DNA of 64,000 nt from positions 1,566,586 through 1,630,585 of the forward strand of contig JAQFVV010006272.1 of the NCBI GenBank assembly GCA_028023455.1, given 5' to 3'. The DNA is from Epiperipatus broadwayi. Taxonomy: Eukaryota; Onychophora; Udeonychophora; Euonychophora; Peripatidae. Position numbers and translations under genes: made by a program. Under the pieces are notes generated by a model. That model was given only the letters and a program-made list of their open reading frames with translations. It made no database searches and was not told where the DNA came from. Numbering within the stretch: the stretch's first letter is position 1; each line of letters begins with the position of its first letter. Shown here in pieces: positions 21,150 through 33,260 of this stretch.

Positions 21150-23072
21150 AAATAAGAGCTGCAGATTCAACTGACTAGCAGTCTTTGTCATAACTAAAAA
21201 ACAATTATATCACAATTATTTAGTATATAAAAGATATAATAATAAATTGATCATAACTCAAACACATATTATATAAATATTATATAGAATAATCAATAAA
21301 GTCATATATCGTGTGACTTGTTTTATGCTTGTATTGCAGATATGTAATATAGGAAGTATGCCAATAATTCTAACAAGCTTTTATTGATAAGTGCTGCAAG
21401 AGAAAGCACTTAAAATCTGTGTGTTTAGGATATTACAAATAATGTGTACAAATATGTACATTAGATTAAGTTATTGTATATTTTATGTAATAGAAAATTG
21501 AAATATAGCTGTGAAGATTAGAAAATTATTTTGTAGCTGAGAAGAATTTGAAGCTGTCAAATACCAATAAAAAACATTGTGAAAAGTGCATAATGAATAA
21601 AATGTATATAGATTTTTTTTAATATAAATATTACATTTATAAGGCAATAAAATAAAACCTAACTATAGTCTAAATTTTAAACCCATGCTATACATTCAAT
21701 GATATTTCTGTGTTTCCTTATATTAATAAGATATTAATTTTAAAAAAGAAACAATAATTATAGCTCCTTTATTTATTAAAAAAAAACAAATCAAATGTAA
21801 TTTTGTTGTTTCAGTGTGACAGTATTTTTAAAAAGTATTATAGGATGAAACACAAATTAAAATACATGTAAGTTTGTGGGTAATTATTGTTTTATCTCGT
21901 TCAAAATTATAATAGATAAAAATGGTAAAGTTATTGAAAAATGTTTACAAAAATTGCATTCCTACTAGGAACGTCATAAAACGACTGAGCACCAAAAGAG
22001 CTAGAATTAGAATTGATCTGAGGATTTTCCACACTTAGTCTGACACTATGATTGTACTAAATCATGCAGATCTATGGAAAATATTAATTAATACAAACTA
22101 CTTTTAAATGAAGCATTTCTAAAGGTAAGCATTCTTATCATACTTTACCAATAAATTTGTATGTATGGGAAATTAAAGATCATTTCAATTAGTGGATAAA
22201 TATTAAGAATTATTAATTTCAAATGTGAAGCATAGAGATACCTGTTTGATAGCATTATTCATTAAAAAATTATATGATAATACTATTAGTTTTATATATA
22301 AACATATAAATATGTCATGTATTCCTATGATAGTACATTTGTTTGCCAAATGATCTATTGTCATTGTATTATCTTACATATTTGTCCTTGGATGAACAAG
22401 ATAATTATAAAGAACTATATATATATAGTAGCAATATATTTTGGTATCAATGCTATTCTAATCTTTAAAGTATAAAATGTTAAAAAAAATTCTTGATCAT
22501 ATATTTCATAATACATAGTAGATTAAGTGATAGGTGTAAAACCAAGGGTAAACTTTCATAAAGGCAATGCACAAGATAATTTTGTTTTAGATTTCATAAA
22601 TTAGCTTTCGAAATATTTTCAATTATTAAATATTACTTTTCTTTATAATAATTTAAAAACAACTTGGGAATTGTTTTAGCGATGATTATAAATCAAGGTA
22701 CAGATAGAATAATTTTGTAAATAAACCGTAACTGAGGCCAAAGGTCGTCAAACTTTGCTAAATTGGAATATTTACAATAAATTCAAAATGAATAAATTGT
22801 CAGTTAAATTAGCAGAAGTGGTAGTAATTAGAAATATATAACATTTTTGTTACATTTACGTATAAATATACAGGCATGTGTATAAATAATATTCACAAAA
22901 TTAGAAAAATGTGATAGAAAGATTAACAAAATAATTACTTAAATCTTAAATAATTAAATGTTTAGATTTAATAAATATTTTTTAAATAAAATATAAAACC
23001 TAATGAAATTATTGATGTTAAAATATTAATAAAATTTAATTGATCTAATAATGTTTATTGACAAATATATAT
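21150..23072. other. AT-rich stretch, no gene
   Basis: Low-complexity sequence with a short less AT-rich patch at 21960-22080. No open frame or repeat was matched elsewhere in the window. Confidence 0.5.
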
Positions 23073-25738
23073 TGTTTCTAATGTACCGGTCAGAATTGTA
23101 TGTTCATTTAACAAGGTTCAGAATCTAAGCAAAAGTACCCTAAATCCACTCATGCCTGAGATACACAGATCAGGAGCAATCATGGATTTTGCCCTATTTG
23201 CTCTTCTCTAAAACTATAACATTATGAACAACACTTCTGATGATAACAGATATTTTATTCATTCCGATCCCGCAGACACAGCTGAGAAACATGAGATCTA
23301 CAGGGTAATTAATATAAATAAAGAATATCAAATCGTGGCTCAGTCAAATACCTTATGTGAAGGGGAAATCTATAACTTTAAATGAATTGCAGACAGCTAG
23401 CATTGCAAAAAGAAACATGGATTATAATATAGTATTCATCCAGAATGAGCAAGGATAGAATAACCCAGAGATGAATGTCCATTTAAAATAATCAATTATA
23501 ACTTCTAAATATTATTAACACTATTATAAAGATTAAATGAGATTCAATGAGTGAAATTCAGTAATACACAACACATGAATAATTATTAACACAATAATTT
23601 AATGACATAAAGAATTTTAATTTACATCAGAAACATAGCACAATTTAATGCGGTCAATAATTTGCACATAGGCAAATGGCTTAGTATGCTAATGAGCTGT
23701 AAATAACAATATATTAATGTTACTAACGCTATGATCATTACTTTAAAGTACTGATGAAAAGACATTTATAAATCCACCTCCAAAAAGAGGTTTACTCTTA
23801 ATATGACAGTTAAACAATTTATTGTTCATGAGTACATCTAGACTTGTACAAATGAGGAAGGGATTAGCTTAAATAAGCCTTACTGTGACAATCCTAAAAA
23901 TATTCTATTAATTATTAAATGAATAGTTTATAAACATCACTGTGTCATGTCTTATAGATAATATGGAGCTACACATAAGAAAGAGAACTCACAGTGCTGA
24001 CTAAAATGATAGTGTTAGAAATGAAATACATGTCCGTCTTTGGACTGGAAGGCTTTATCATATATAAGAATCCGCCTGTATTTATAACAAGGCAGTATTC
24101 GATGAGATCAGTGGTAAGGTTTCCATAATACGTTTGCTGATGTTATCTAATGCACAGCTTAACAATCTAACGTTTGTCCTGACATCAGTGCTACCAAATC
24201 TCATTCTTAGACAAGTTACATGAAGAAAATCAAGGACTTCTGGAGGAATAAGTATGATAAAGCAAAATATGAATTCTTGAAAATGCTATCATAAGTAAGC
24301 AGCGCGAATATGGCTTAAGTCTTAAATGACTACATTAATTTAAGCTTAAATAAAGTAACAATATCAAGCATAACACCATGACAAAATATTAACCCATTCA
24401 GCAATGTACGTATAATCTTAGCAAATTAGGACGTCAAATATAAAAGAGGGAAAATATTATTTTTCCTATTTAACAAGCCCCAAGTATTCTCAAATGATAA
24501 TATACTATAAGCAAGTTAACGCTCAATGGTGTGAAAGCAATAAATAATTATTAAAATAAATTAATAATCAGATTTATTTAGAGAACGTAAAATGCATTTA
24601 AATCAATAGCATCAACAACAAAAGTTTATGTTATCCCATAACATGACGTTTTAAACAATCCGCCATTAAGCATATATTTTCAAAATATTCAATCAAACAA
24701 ACTGCAATCAATAAGAAAATTTTACATTTAACTATTTAAATATTCCAAATATCGGAATGATGACTAAATAATATAAGTTCGCTAGATTGAAACATTAGCA
24801 TACTAAAATTAATTCAATAAAATACATAGTTTAAAATAAGTTTTGACACGTAAAAATAAGATAACTAAAGCATAAAACTTTAAAAGTTAATGATAGATTT
24901 AAAATACATATTTCTGTGCTAGTGTTTTATAGAACGAGATTTTTAAAAGCTCTAGAGAGAAAATCATAAATTTAACAATAATGATAACTGAGCTTATAGT
25001 CTGTTACCAGATAAATAAAAGAATACATTATGAATAAAATTAGAATTTAGGAAAGAAGTGAGAAATATTAAGAGTTCATTCTTCGGCAAAACAGATTACC
25101 TTTAGAAGTTATGGCGGCCATTTAGAATAACATATACAAAGGTCAGCAAGGCACAATATTAACAAAATAATGGTAGGCATCTTTCAATAGTTCTTTCACA
25201 GTTAAACATAACAGTTCTCAAGTAGTGACGCCATGGCGGAAAAGGCAGGACAAAGGCGATCTAAGATCAGGGAGGCAAATCTTTCCACTACTCACGAGTC
25301 ATTCTGTTTTCACCCTCTAATCGATCTGAACTCATTTTGCATGTTCCCAGAACTTTTGCTCCTCTATACTTGAAACTTGGCAATATTGGAAGATGTAAAC
25401 AAATATGCATTATTTAAACGTATTTCTTAAAATTGGAAATAGCTTTAAGAATATGATTTTTGTTAGTTTGACTTGAAATAGTTAAATGAGGCTGACATTT
25501 TTAAATTGTAATAATACCTTCCAGAACTTTCTGGCATTGCTTTAGCTTTGCATTATTCATATTTATTTTTGTATCAGTAATACATATACGCACATACACA
25601 AATATCTACGTGAAGGGAATTTACAAGCTTAGAAATAAAATATAATTAAGTTAAAATAATAACACAACTGTTGTGAATAAACAGGGTGGAAGTTATACGT
25701 GTATGTGTGTCTAACATTCCTGGATGATCAAATAAACA
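23073..25738 (-). mobile_element. Candidate solo LTR (TGTTT...AAACA)
   Basis: The segment starts TGTTTCTAATG and ends AATAAACA, with TATAT immediately outside both ends (23068-23072 and 25739-25743), consistent with a 5-bp target duplication in a TA tract. On the minus strand AATAAA (complement at 23254-23259) falls about 180 bases before the end. It is visibly less AT-rich than its flanks and has a G/C-richer, promoter-like patch at 25100-25300 containing ATGGCGGCC and GCCATGGCGG. There is no coding frame. The 5-bp inverted ends are short, so chance is possible. Confidence 0.35.
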
Positions 25739-25743
25739 TATAT

Positions 25744-26820
25744 ATAACCCTGTTCAAACCCTATTTTAAAGGTCTGTAATGCCATCAGGCAGTGAAGTTA
25801 AATATGTACTACAGATTTACCATTTCACTAATAAAGTCTGTTAATAAATAGATAAATGCATTTCATTTATTTATAATAAATTGATGTTAAACATTTTTTT
25901 TATTATTATTATATTGTTTCATACTTCAAAATGAATACACATTTCCACCAATTGAGAGAAAAACCATAGGAACTTATCTAATTATTTATGGTATGATGCC
26001 CTGGAAATCAACTACAAGGAGAGATCCATTGTAGAAAATTGACATCATAGGAAAAACCCTATAAATACCAGCAAATTAAAATATAGGTCAATCTATGAAA
26101 TTTTCAGTGTAGTGTAAAATCAGTCATATTTTTATCCAAAATTACCATTTTTGTACCTGCCTACCCAAGGATGATGGGGTAAAAAACATTATTTAGTAGT
26201 CTGTCCTGGATAGGATCAAATCTTTACTCCATTTCAATAGTAGTTATCGATATATTTTAAACTAAAATATAAAAGGGAAAACAACACTTTTTTTTTTAAA
26301 AAAAAAAATCAGTTAACAACATTTGAAATTCTCAATATTGAAATTCTAGAATATCTAATTTTTTTCAAGAAGTAAACAGCTAAATTGTGTTTCTTAAATT
26401 TTCAAAGGAATATGCTTTTAATATGTGTTCCTGTAAAATTTTGAATTAGTATCCCATGATCTTATCTAGTAAAGGAAGCATTTGGCAAAGGATTATGGAA
26501 GTGCCTCATACATAAAGGAATAAACAATATATTGTTATTGAATACAAATGATTGAACTAATTTTCTTTAAAAACACCATAAGCATTAAAGAAGTATTGAT
26601 ATGTCCACACTACTATACTGCCAGACACATTGTGAACTTAATCATTTCCAGACTAATTTAACGATCCCAGTAGTGACTCAACACTATTAGGTTGAGATTA
26701 AATGCAATTTAATAAACCTTAATAATTGCTAACTAAACATTACAAATTATCCATATACATTACATATATTCATATCCATAGGCATACAAAAATAATAATC
26801 AAAATCAATATGATATGTAT
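25744..26820. other. AT-rich stretch, no gene
   Basis: No feature beyond poly(T)/poly(A) runs near 26288-26310. Confidence 0.5.
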
Positions 26821-26827
26821 GAGTCAT

Positions 26828-26931
26828 AGCTGGCGGTTCATACATTCAGAGACCAGCTCTCCAAACTTGAAATCCCTCTACATTCAGGCGATGTTCTGCA
26901 CCCACTTATACCTCCATGTGCACAGGTGAAG
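26828..26931 (+). other. Exon-like patch ending at a CAG|GTGAAG donor-like site
   Basis: This is about 100 bases of clearly lower A+T in an AT-rich setting. One frame reads LAVHTFRDQLSKLEIPLHSG and continues without a stop to a CACAG|GTGAAG site that would serve as a splice donor. The possible acceptor (CATAG) lacks a pyrimidine tract, and no partner exon was found. The complementary strand is also open over the same bases. No family is recognised; a fragment of a mobile element is equally likely. Confidence 0.2.
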
Positions 26932-29900
26932 CTCAAAGAATCAAGTGTCTTTTTCTAGATTCAATTAGTACAGCATTCTTTCATTCCCCAAAGTTAATTG
27001 ACTTGTATTCTCATCAATCCATTCAGGTTATTCTTCCTTTTACTGCCCACATGCTAGATACAGAAATTTAAACCATTATATATCTGACATTAATTAATGA
27101 ATTATGTTTAGCTTACACTTTATTATCATGAAGGAAATCTAAACTCGAATTCATTTAATTGTTTAATATTCCATTTTAAAACTGCAGTCTTCTCTCATTA
27201 ATTTAACTGCTTTTACTTTTAGAAAATAATCTTTTTTCTAATCTTATAAAGTTATAAATAACTTTTATTTCCTATTTTAAAAGGATCAGTCTTTTAAAAT
27301 GCCATAATTTCTTTATAACATATCAAGCATAATAATCGAAGTATTCATTTTGACAAAGAGTTACTTAATGATTTTATGTGTTTATACATAAGATTATCAA
27401 AGGAATTAGGGAGTTTAAAGGAATTCAAAATATACATGTAATATTTGGGATGAATATTTTCCAAAGTGGATTAATTTGATTGTGATGATTTTAAACTTCA
27501 ATAAACGTGAATAATAGTGCTACAAATCATTAAATGTGTTGTCGTTTGCAAGTTCTATTACTGATAAATTTGGGAATGATCGATATTTGATTTCTATGTA
27601 AACTTATATAAACTACATATTAGCTATTTATGTTTTAATTAATGGGAAAATAAATTATAAGATTAGTACATATATCAAATCTAACCATAAAGTTCTGATG
27701 GAAATTCAGATAATATATTTTATATTCAATATTTAAGAGTATAGTGAGATAGATGAGAATGAATACATATTGAATCTTTGTTGAGGGAGAGAGATTGCAT
27801 TTTTTTAAACATTATTTTAAATTTACTTAAATATTGTTATATTTCATCATTTGTGATTTTTTTTCTTTTGAAGTTCCTTTCTTGATCCATGTTTGAATAA
27901 AACTATCTACAATAAATAGGATAAAAATTATTTAATTTTGATTCATCAAATACTAGGTGTTAAAATATATGCTAGAATTAATTTAAAAGTATGAGTTGAA
28001 ATTTGCTTTTATGATATAATTATATATAACAGTTTCTATTCCATAGATATTTGTAAAATAAAGCTTACAATAATAAAATTTGAATTCAAACTCAAGTGGA
28101 TAAAGAAAGTGACAAATTTGTAAGTATTAAATTTATAGTTTCGAGATACTTAATTCGATTATATGTTCAAAGTAAAAGTGAGATAAAACATTGCAATCCA
28201 TCTGTTATAACGTGTATATTGTATAGCAACACATACTGTGAGTTTATACATCGGATATAGATAATAATCAATACACCACATACACCCTTCAAAAGTACAG
28301 CAAACATTTATCTTTAATTTTTATTGCCTATGGAAATATTTCATATTATAAATATTTATCTTTGATATTTGCTGTCATATAATAATGATTTGTATTTTTT
28401 TATTATTATTATTATATTGTTTTGTTATTTACATGAAATAAACAATTTTATTATTTTGTTAAATTGTATGATATTATTTTTTTAATCATCATTTTGGTAC
28501 CATGTAAATGCCAGTCAAGACATCACACTACTAGTTCATTTAAGGTAATTTAAATATTTTTGTTGTATTTCCTGTTTTAATCCAATAAGTTAAAACTAGA
28601 ATGCGTACACAAAAAAACCCAGATACATATATTCATCTTGATAGTAGTAAATGTTTATTTTAAAAAAGCCCTGAGATAATTATTACGATAAGTGTTAATG
28701 AACATTTTATCAATAGAAACTCTAATGTTTAAGAAATCAATAAATAGATAAAACAAATTTATATAAATATGAAATCATTTAGTAATAAACCAGTGATTTT
28801 GAAATATTATAAAAAGTATATATTTTAAAAGTTTAGTAGTTAATGTTTAAATCCCCGAGAAATTATATATTTACAATATTTATTGTGTTTGGAAATCTGG
28901 AGTGAGTGCATAAAGGCTCAACCATATATGAATGCATTTTCAGTACACACAAACGCAACCGGACGTGCGTTTTCAGTTTTTTGTGCTCCGATTTTCATTT
29001 TAACATAGTTAACCTCTTACTTATCGAGTTTCTTCCAAATAAAGTAAAAATATGTGTTTGCAATATGGCTTCCCCAGTGTATTGGCTATTGATCATCAAA
29101 AAGGTTTAGATCGATCGTCTAGGGTTTAAGCACTGCTGTCTGATTCTTTACATTTTCACTTAGATTGAGAGGTTACAAATATATATATAGTAGTGTAAGA
29201 CTCTGCAGGGAAAAAAAGGAATGTACTCACATTATTAGTTAGCAAGTAATTTATCATGAGAAGTTTTTATCCATCATTATTATCTTGTAAAAAAAAATAT
29301 TTAAAAAGCTATAGGTGCATTTTTAAGCTTATAGGAAGTATAGTATTTAATGAGATAAATGATGAAAAAAAATTCTCCACAAAATTCTTCATGTATGACA
29401 GAACATTAGGGTTATCTTAGCATAAATCATATAAGATTAGTACTTTTTTTCTGGGACTAGTCTGTTTGGTGTCTAATATATCCATGATAGTTAGTTAGCA
29501 CATTATACAAAAAACAAATGTATACAACCATGTGTATGGGAAATAAGTTTTTAACATTCTAGCATTGTGTTTATCATATTTTTATTTTATGGCATATGTT
29601 GTGTAAAAGCCATCTTACACTCACACAAACTGATTATTTGTCATCCCTTTCTTGTCAATAGTTTAGAATTTTACATTCAGGTAACTATCAATAGCTAACC
29701 TAACCAGCCATCCATTTAATATTTGATACATTAGATACTCAGTTATTCTTAGCTATATGGCACAACAAAGACATAAAATCATTAAAATCTGTCAGTACTA
29801 CCAGTTGGAAAGATGCCTTCTATATCCTTCCTCTTTAGAATGATTGCTGAAGATGCTATTTAAAGGCTGCTTTATTTTTGAAATCAACTGGAAAAAAAAA

Positions 29901-31300
29901 AACACTTCTATAGAAAAAAAATAGATTTGGTAAGTATGAAATGCTAAGTACAATTTTCCATAATTTTATTCATTTGCTAAATTATAGTAAAACGACTAGA
30001 TATAAAAATCTTTAATTACCTATCTTTTTTTCTTTAACTACTCATTTTAGCTAGCAATAAAACTAAGACTTTTCTTAAATGTCATATAATTGCTCATTAC
30101 ACTAAACTGAATACTAAGACATGAAGATTGAGGGCTAAAACATTTAGATTCATAGATAACTATTTGTGAAAGCTTTTCTAATTCATTATATAAGATGAAT
30201 ATGAATTATTTTATGTAATGCATCATGTATATATTTATTAAATTCTCAATACTCATTATGTACAAAAATATATGTGAATATTTGTGAATATAATTTATCA
30301 AAGTGATCAATTTATTTCCCAGGAGGTTACATGATATTCTAGAACTAAAAGAAGCTTTTAGCTTTCGAATCTACCACTCTATTATTACATTAAAATATGC
30401 AAAAAATAAATAATGAAAAAAAAAAGATTTTTTAATACTACTGAAATGATTCTAACAACATAATAAAAAGTATGTAATGAAAGGTTTTTCTGGGCTTTGC
30501 ATTATTATTTTTATCTTATTAAACATTCTTACAGAGAAAAAAACTGTATGAACTGCTTATTGTAATCTTCATTCATACATAATAAAAATTTATATAAATT
30601 AATTATTATATAACATTCATAGTTCCTCAGATTATTAAACTCCGTGGGAAATCATATCACATTAAACATCAGTAAAGAAAGTGTTTGTTGATTCAATATT
30701 ATAATGAACTACATGGACAAAAAATGACTGATTCACATAAAAAATAGTTCTATAGTTTATATATATGATTTATATAACAGAATTATTAAGAATTGTAATT
30801 GATCTAATTTTGAATAAATTATCAACCAAGCATGATTTTCATCTAATAACTTGGGACTAGTCTAATCAACCATCTTATTAATTAATGTTATTGCAAGGAA
30901 TCATGCATTTAACCGATGATATAATTTTGTGATTCTGATTTAAAAAAAGATAATTCAAAATAATTATTACCAACATGAATAATCATCCATAATGGACACT
31001 ACCACAAGTGATACTATCATTATAGTTTAAATTATCATAATTTGGTATGCAATAGTAACCCAATAACATAAGGCAGATGATTATGGTAATAATAATAAAA
31101 AATAAAGTTTATAATAAGTTTGAGTTTTGAAAGTGTCAGCACTGGAACTGATACTAGAATCCTGCATTCCAGAGATTGACATTTTTACGATTGTACTAAA
31201 TTGCACAGGTCATACAAATAATTATATCCCCATAAACAATATAGCTAATAGTGTTTTCCTGAAAAGTTTGTGATGATGGTATTTTAGATGTATTTACATA
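26932..31300. other. AT-rich stretch, no gene
   Basis: Mostly low-complexity DNA. A less AT-rich patch at 28905-29150 has a 67-codon open frame without recognisable features; it is not called. Confidence 0.5.
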
Positions 31301-31574
31301 TTGGACTATTTTCATAATCTAATATTAAGTATTGAGTGTCTTTAGAAAAATTTAACTTTATTTAAATTTTCAATTACATTCAACTGTTAGTAATAACACA
31401 AAGATTAATATATGCATAACATTTTGAATGGTATTCTTCTTCTTTCCTCTTCAGATGTTGCTGCTTGCCCAGTGACAGTACTAGCATGGGAACCCTTAGA
31501 CTCTTGAATATTGAATTTTAAGATAATGCTCTGCCATTCTGCCACAGTCAACAGTCAGTAGAAATTTCATATAT

Positions 31575-31772
31575 TTATCTATGAGGTTCTTCTTGATTTC
31601 TCAACTTCTTCCTACAAGCAAGATTAATTAGTGGTTTCCATACATTATGTATAGTTACAGTAGGTTGACTTATGGGGTTATTTGCCATTATCATGTGACC
31701 AACTTCTTTGAATTTTCTTCTATGTACCTTTTTCTCTCTATTAAATATTTTTGGGTGTTCCCAATTAAACAA
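31575..31772 (-). pseudogene. PLE endonuclease C-terminal region
   Basis: The 65-residue frame contains MFNWEHPKIFNREKKVHRRK and MANNPISQPTVTIHNVWKPL. Both line up with the plus-strand PLE at 54738-54870 (MFNWENTKVLDRKKIRK, TMANNPISQ). This is the helix-rich tail following the GIY-YIG core. The core itself is too decayed to read here. Confidence 0.7.
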
Positions 31773-32267
31773 TGATCTGCTATCACAGTCATAACTGTTT
31801 TAGTTCTTCTAATCATCACTTGGTACTCTTGTGATCACTTTTCAATTCAGAGACTGGTCTCACTTTCACATTCACATAGTATTCATATTTGCAATTTTGC
31901 TTTTCAGCATTTTAAGTTTAGGCTTTGTAGATTTTAGAATTCCTTATAGTGTGTTATGGCTCTGGAAAGCTGTACTGATGTTATACTGATTGCAGATAGA
32001 TTTTCTTTAATTTGATTGCTGTTTTTTGTATGTACAAATATACTACAGTACCAATAATTGTTTCTTCTTTAGATGGTTCTCTTTGTTGCATATTTAACAT
32101 TTTCTTAATAACAGATGATGGATAACTATTTTTCATGAGAGTTTGTTCTATATAAAAAAAATTTCTTTTTTCAAATCACTGGTTTCTGAAAAAAAATATT
32201 TTTGTTCTGTTCCATAGTGATAGTGTAAGTCCATGTTTTGTCTTTTTGGTGTAATTGAATGTATATG

Positions 32268-32522
32268 CTAAGCATTTTCTTGTATGTAAGGGTTTTCTGT
32301 AAACTGTAGTTTATCATGAGATAGTATTATCACAAGAATATCTATTGCAAATTTAACTGAAAAGGATATATTATGTTTCCAGAAAGTTTGTAGTTGTGCT
32401 CCATCATGTATTGTCAACATAATGAAGCCAAACTTTAGATGCCTATGGATAGACTTTAAGATTGTGGGTTCAAGTTCTTCCATGTAAATATTGCTAATCA
32501 GTGGTGACAATAGTGAAGCCAT
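32268..32522 (-). pseudogene. PLE reverse transcriptase, motif B region
   Basis: PLISNIYMEELE near the N terminus matches the motif preceding the catalytic aspartates in PLE reverse transcriptases, and LQTFWKHN near residue 45 matches the plus-strand PLE at 54086. Where YVDD should lie the sequence reads TIHDG, so the active site is lost. Confidence 0.7.
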
Positions 32523-32645
32523 CCTTTGATTTTGTTGGAAGAATCTATGTTGTACTGAAAATAGATTTTTGTTATGCAGAATGTTAATAGTTCCATTCTA
32601 CTATCAATAATGAGTTCTTCTGATTTGTAATCTATTATCACCATT

Positions 32646-32879
32646 TCATCTTTTTCTTACAAGAGACAATGATTCTTCACATGGTACATTTGTCAATAAA
32701 TTTTCCACATCAAAGCTTACTAATACATCAGTTCTATCAATTTTCATATTCTTGATTAATTCTACAAAGGGTCTAGAATCCCTGACAAAGGACTGGGTCT
32801 TATATGCCAAAGAAATAAGAAATTTGAAAATAAATCTTGACAAATTTTGGCAAGGTGAATTTCTTGTCTGATTATACAT
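32646..32879 (-). pseudogene. PLE reverse transcriptase, N-terminal motifs
   Basis: SFVRDSRPFVELIKNMK followed by DVLVSFDVENLLTNVPCEES fits the PLE fingers region and motif A (SFDV-x-x-L-x-TNVP; the Asp is the first metal ligand). It sits immediately upstream of the motif B fragment in the same element. The frame begins at the head-on junction, so the element is 5'-truncated. Confidence 0.75.
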
Positions 32880-32880
32880 A

Positions 32881-33260
32881 ATGTATGGAAACCACTAATC
32901 AATCTTGCTCTCAGAAAAAAGTGGAGAAATCAGGAGGAATCTCATAGATAAGTATATGAAATTTCTACTGACTGTTACTTTTGGTAGAATGGTTCAGTTG
33001 GTAAAAGCATTATCTTAAATTCAATTTTCAAGAATCTAAAAGTTCAGATTCGATTCCAATTCTAGTACTGTCACTGGTCATGCCAGAAACACCTGAAAAA
33101 GAGAGAAAAATAATACCACTCAAAACATTGTGCACATACTAACCTGTGTGCTATTACTAATAGTTGAATGAAATTGGAAAATTTAAATAAAATTATTTTT
33201 TTCTAAAGATATTCTATACTTAATATTAGATTATGGAAATAGTCCAATATATAAATACAA
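32881..33260 (+). mobile_element. Inverted PLE 3' tail adjoining the minus-strand copy
   Basis: The segment starts inside the codons for NVWKPLIN and runs through the tRNA-like segment and the AATTTAAATAAA region to the GGAAATAGTCCAA end. It parallels 54858-55215, and in inverse orientation 31305-31640. Penelope elements are known to carry such partial inverted copies ('pseudo-LTRs'). Confidence 0.75.
32985..33062 (+). promoter_or_regulatory. tRNA-like segment with RNA polymerase III A and B boxes
   Basis: TGGTTCAGTTGG (32990-33001) fits the A box and AGATTCGATTCC (33046-33057) fits the B box, about 45 bases apart, within the PLE tail. The same segment in the 55-kb copy has TGGCTCAGTTGG. The spacing and the inserted arm resemble a tRNA with a long variable loop. 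Confidence 0.55.

Larger units (their letters stand above)
31305..32880 (-). mobile_element. Penelope-like element, 5'-truncated copy with complete 3' tail
   Basis: On the minus strand the order is reverse-transcriptase blocks, endonuclease C-terminal part, tRNA-like tail and AT-rich end. The tail is the mirror image of the plus-strand tail at 32881-33260, and the two meet head-on at about 32880. The body is broken by stops and frameshifts. Confidence 0.75.

Noticed and set aside
29838-29885. CTGAAGA...GAAA as another hammerhead
   Set aside because: The spacer does not pair as helix II and no helix I is present.
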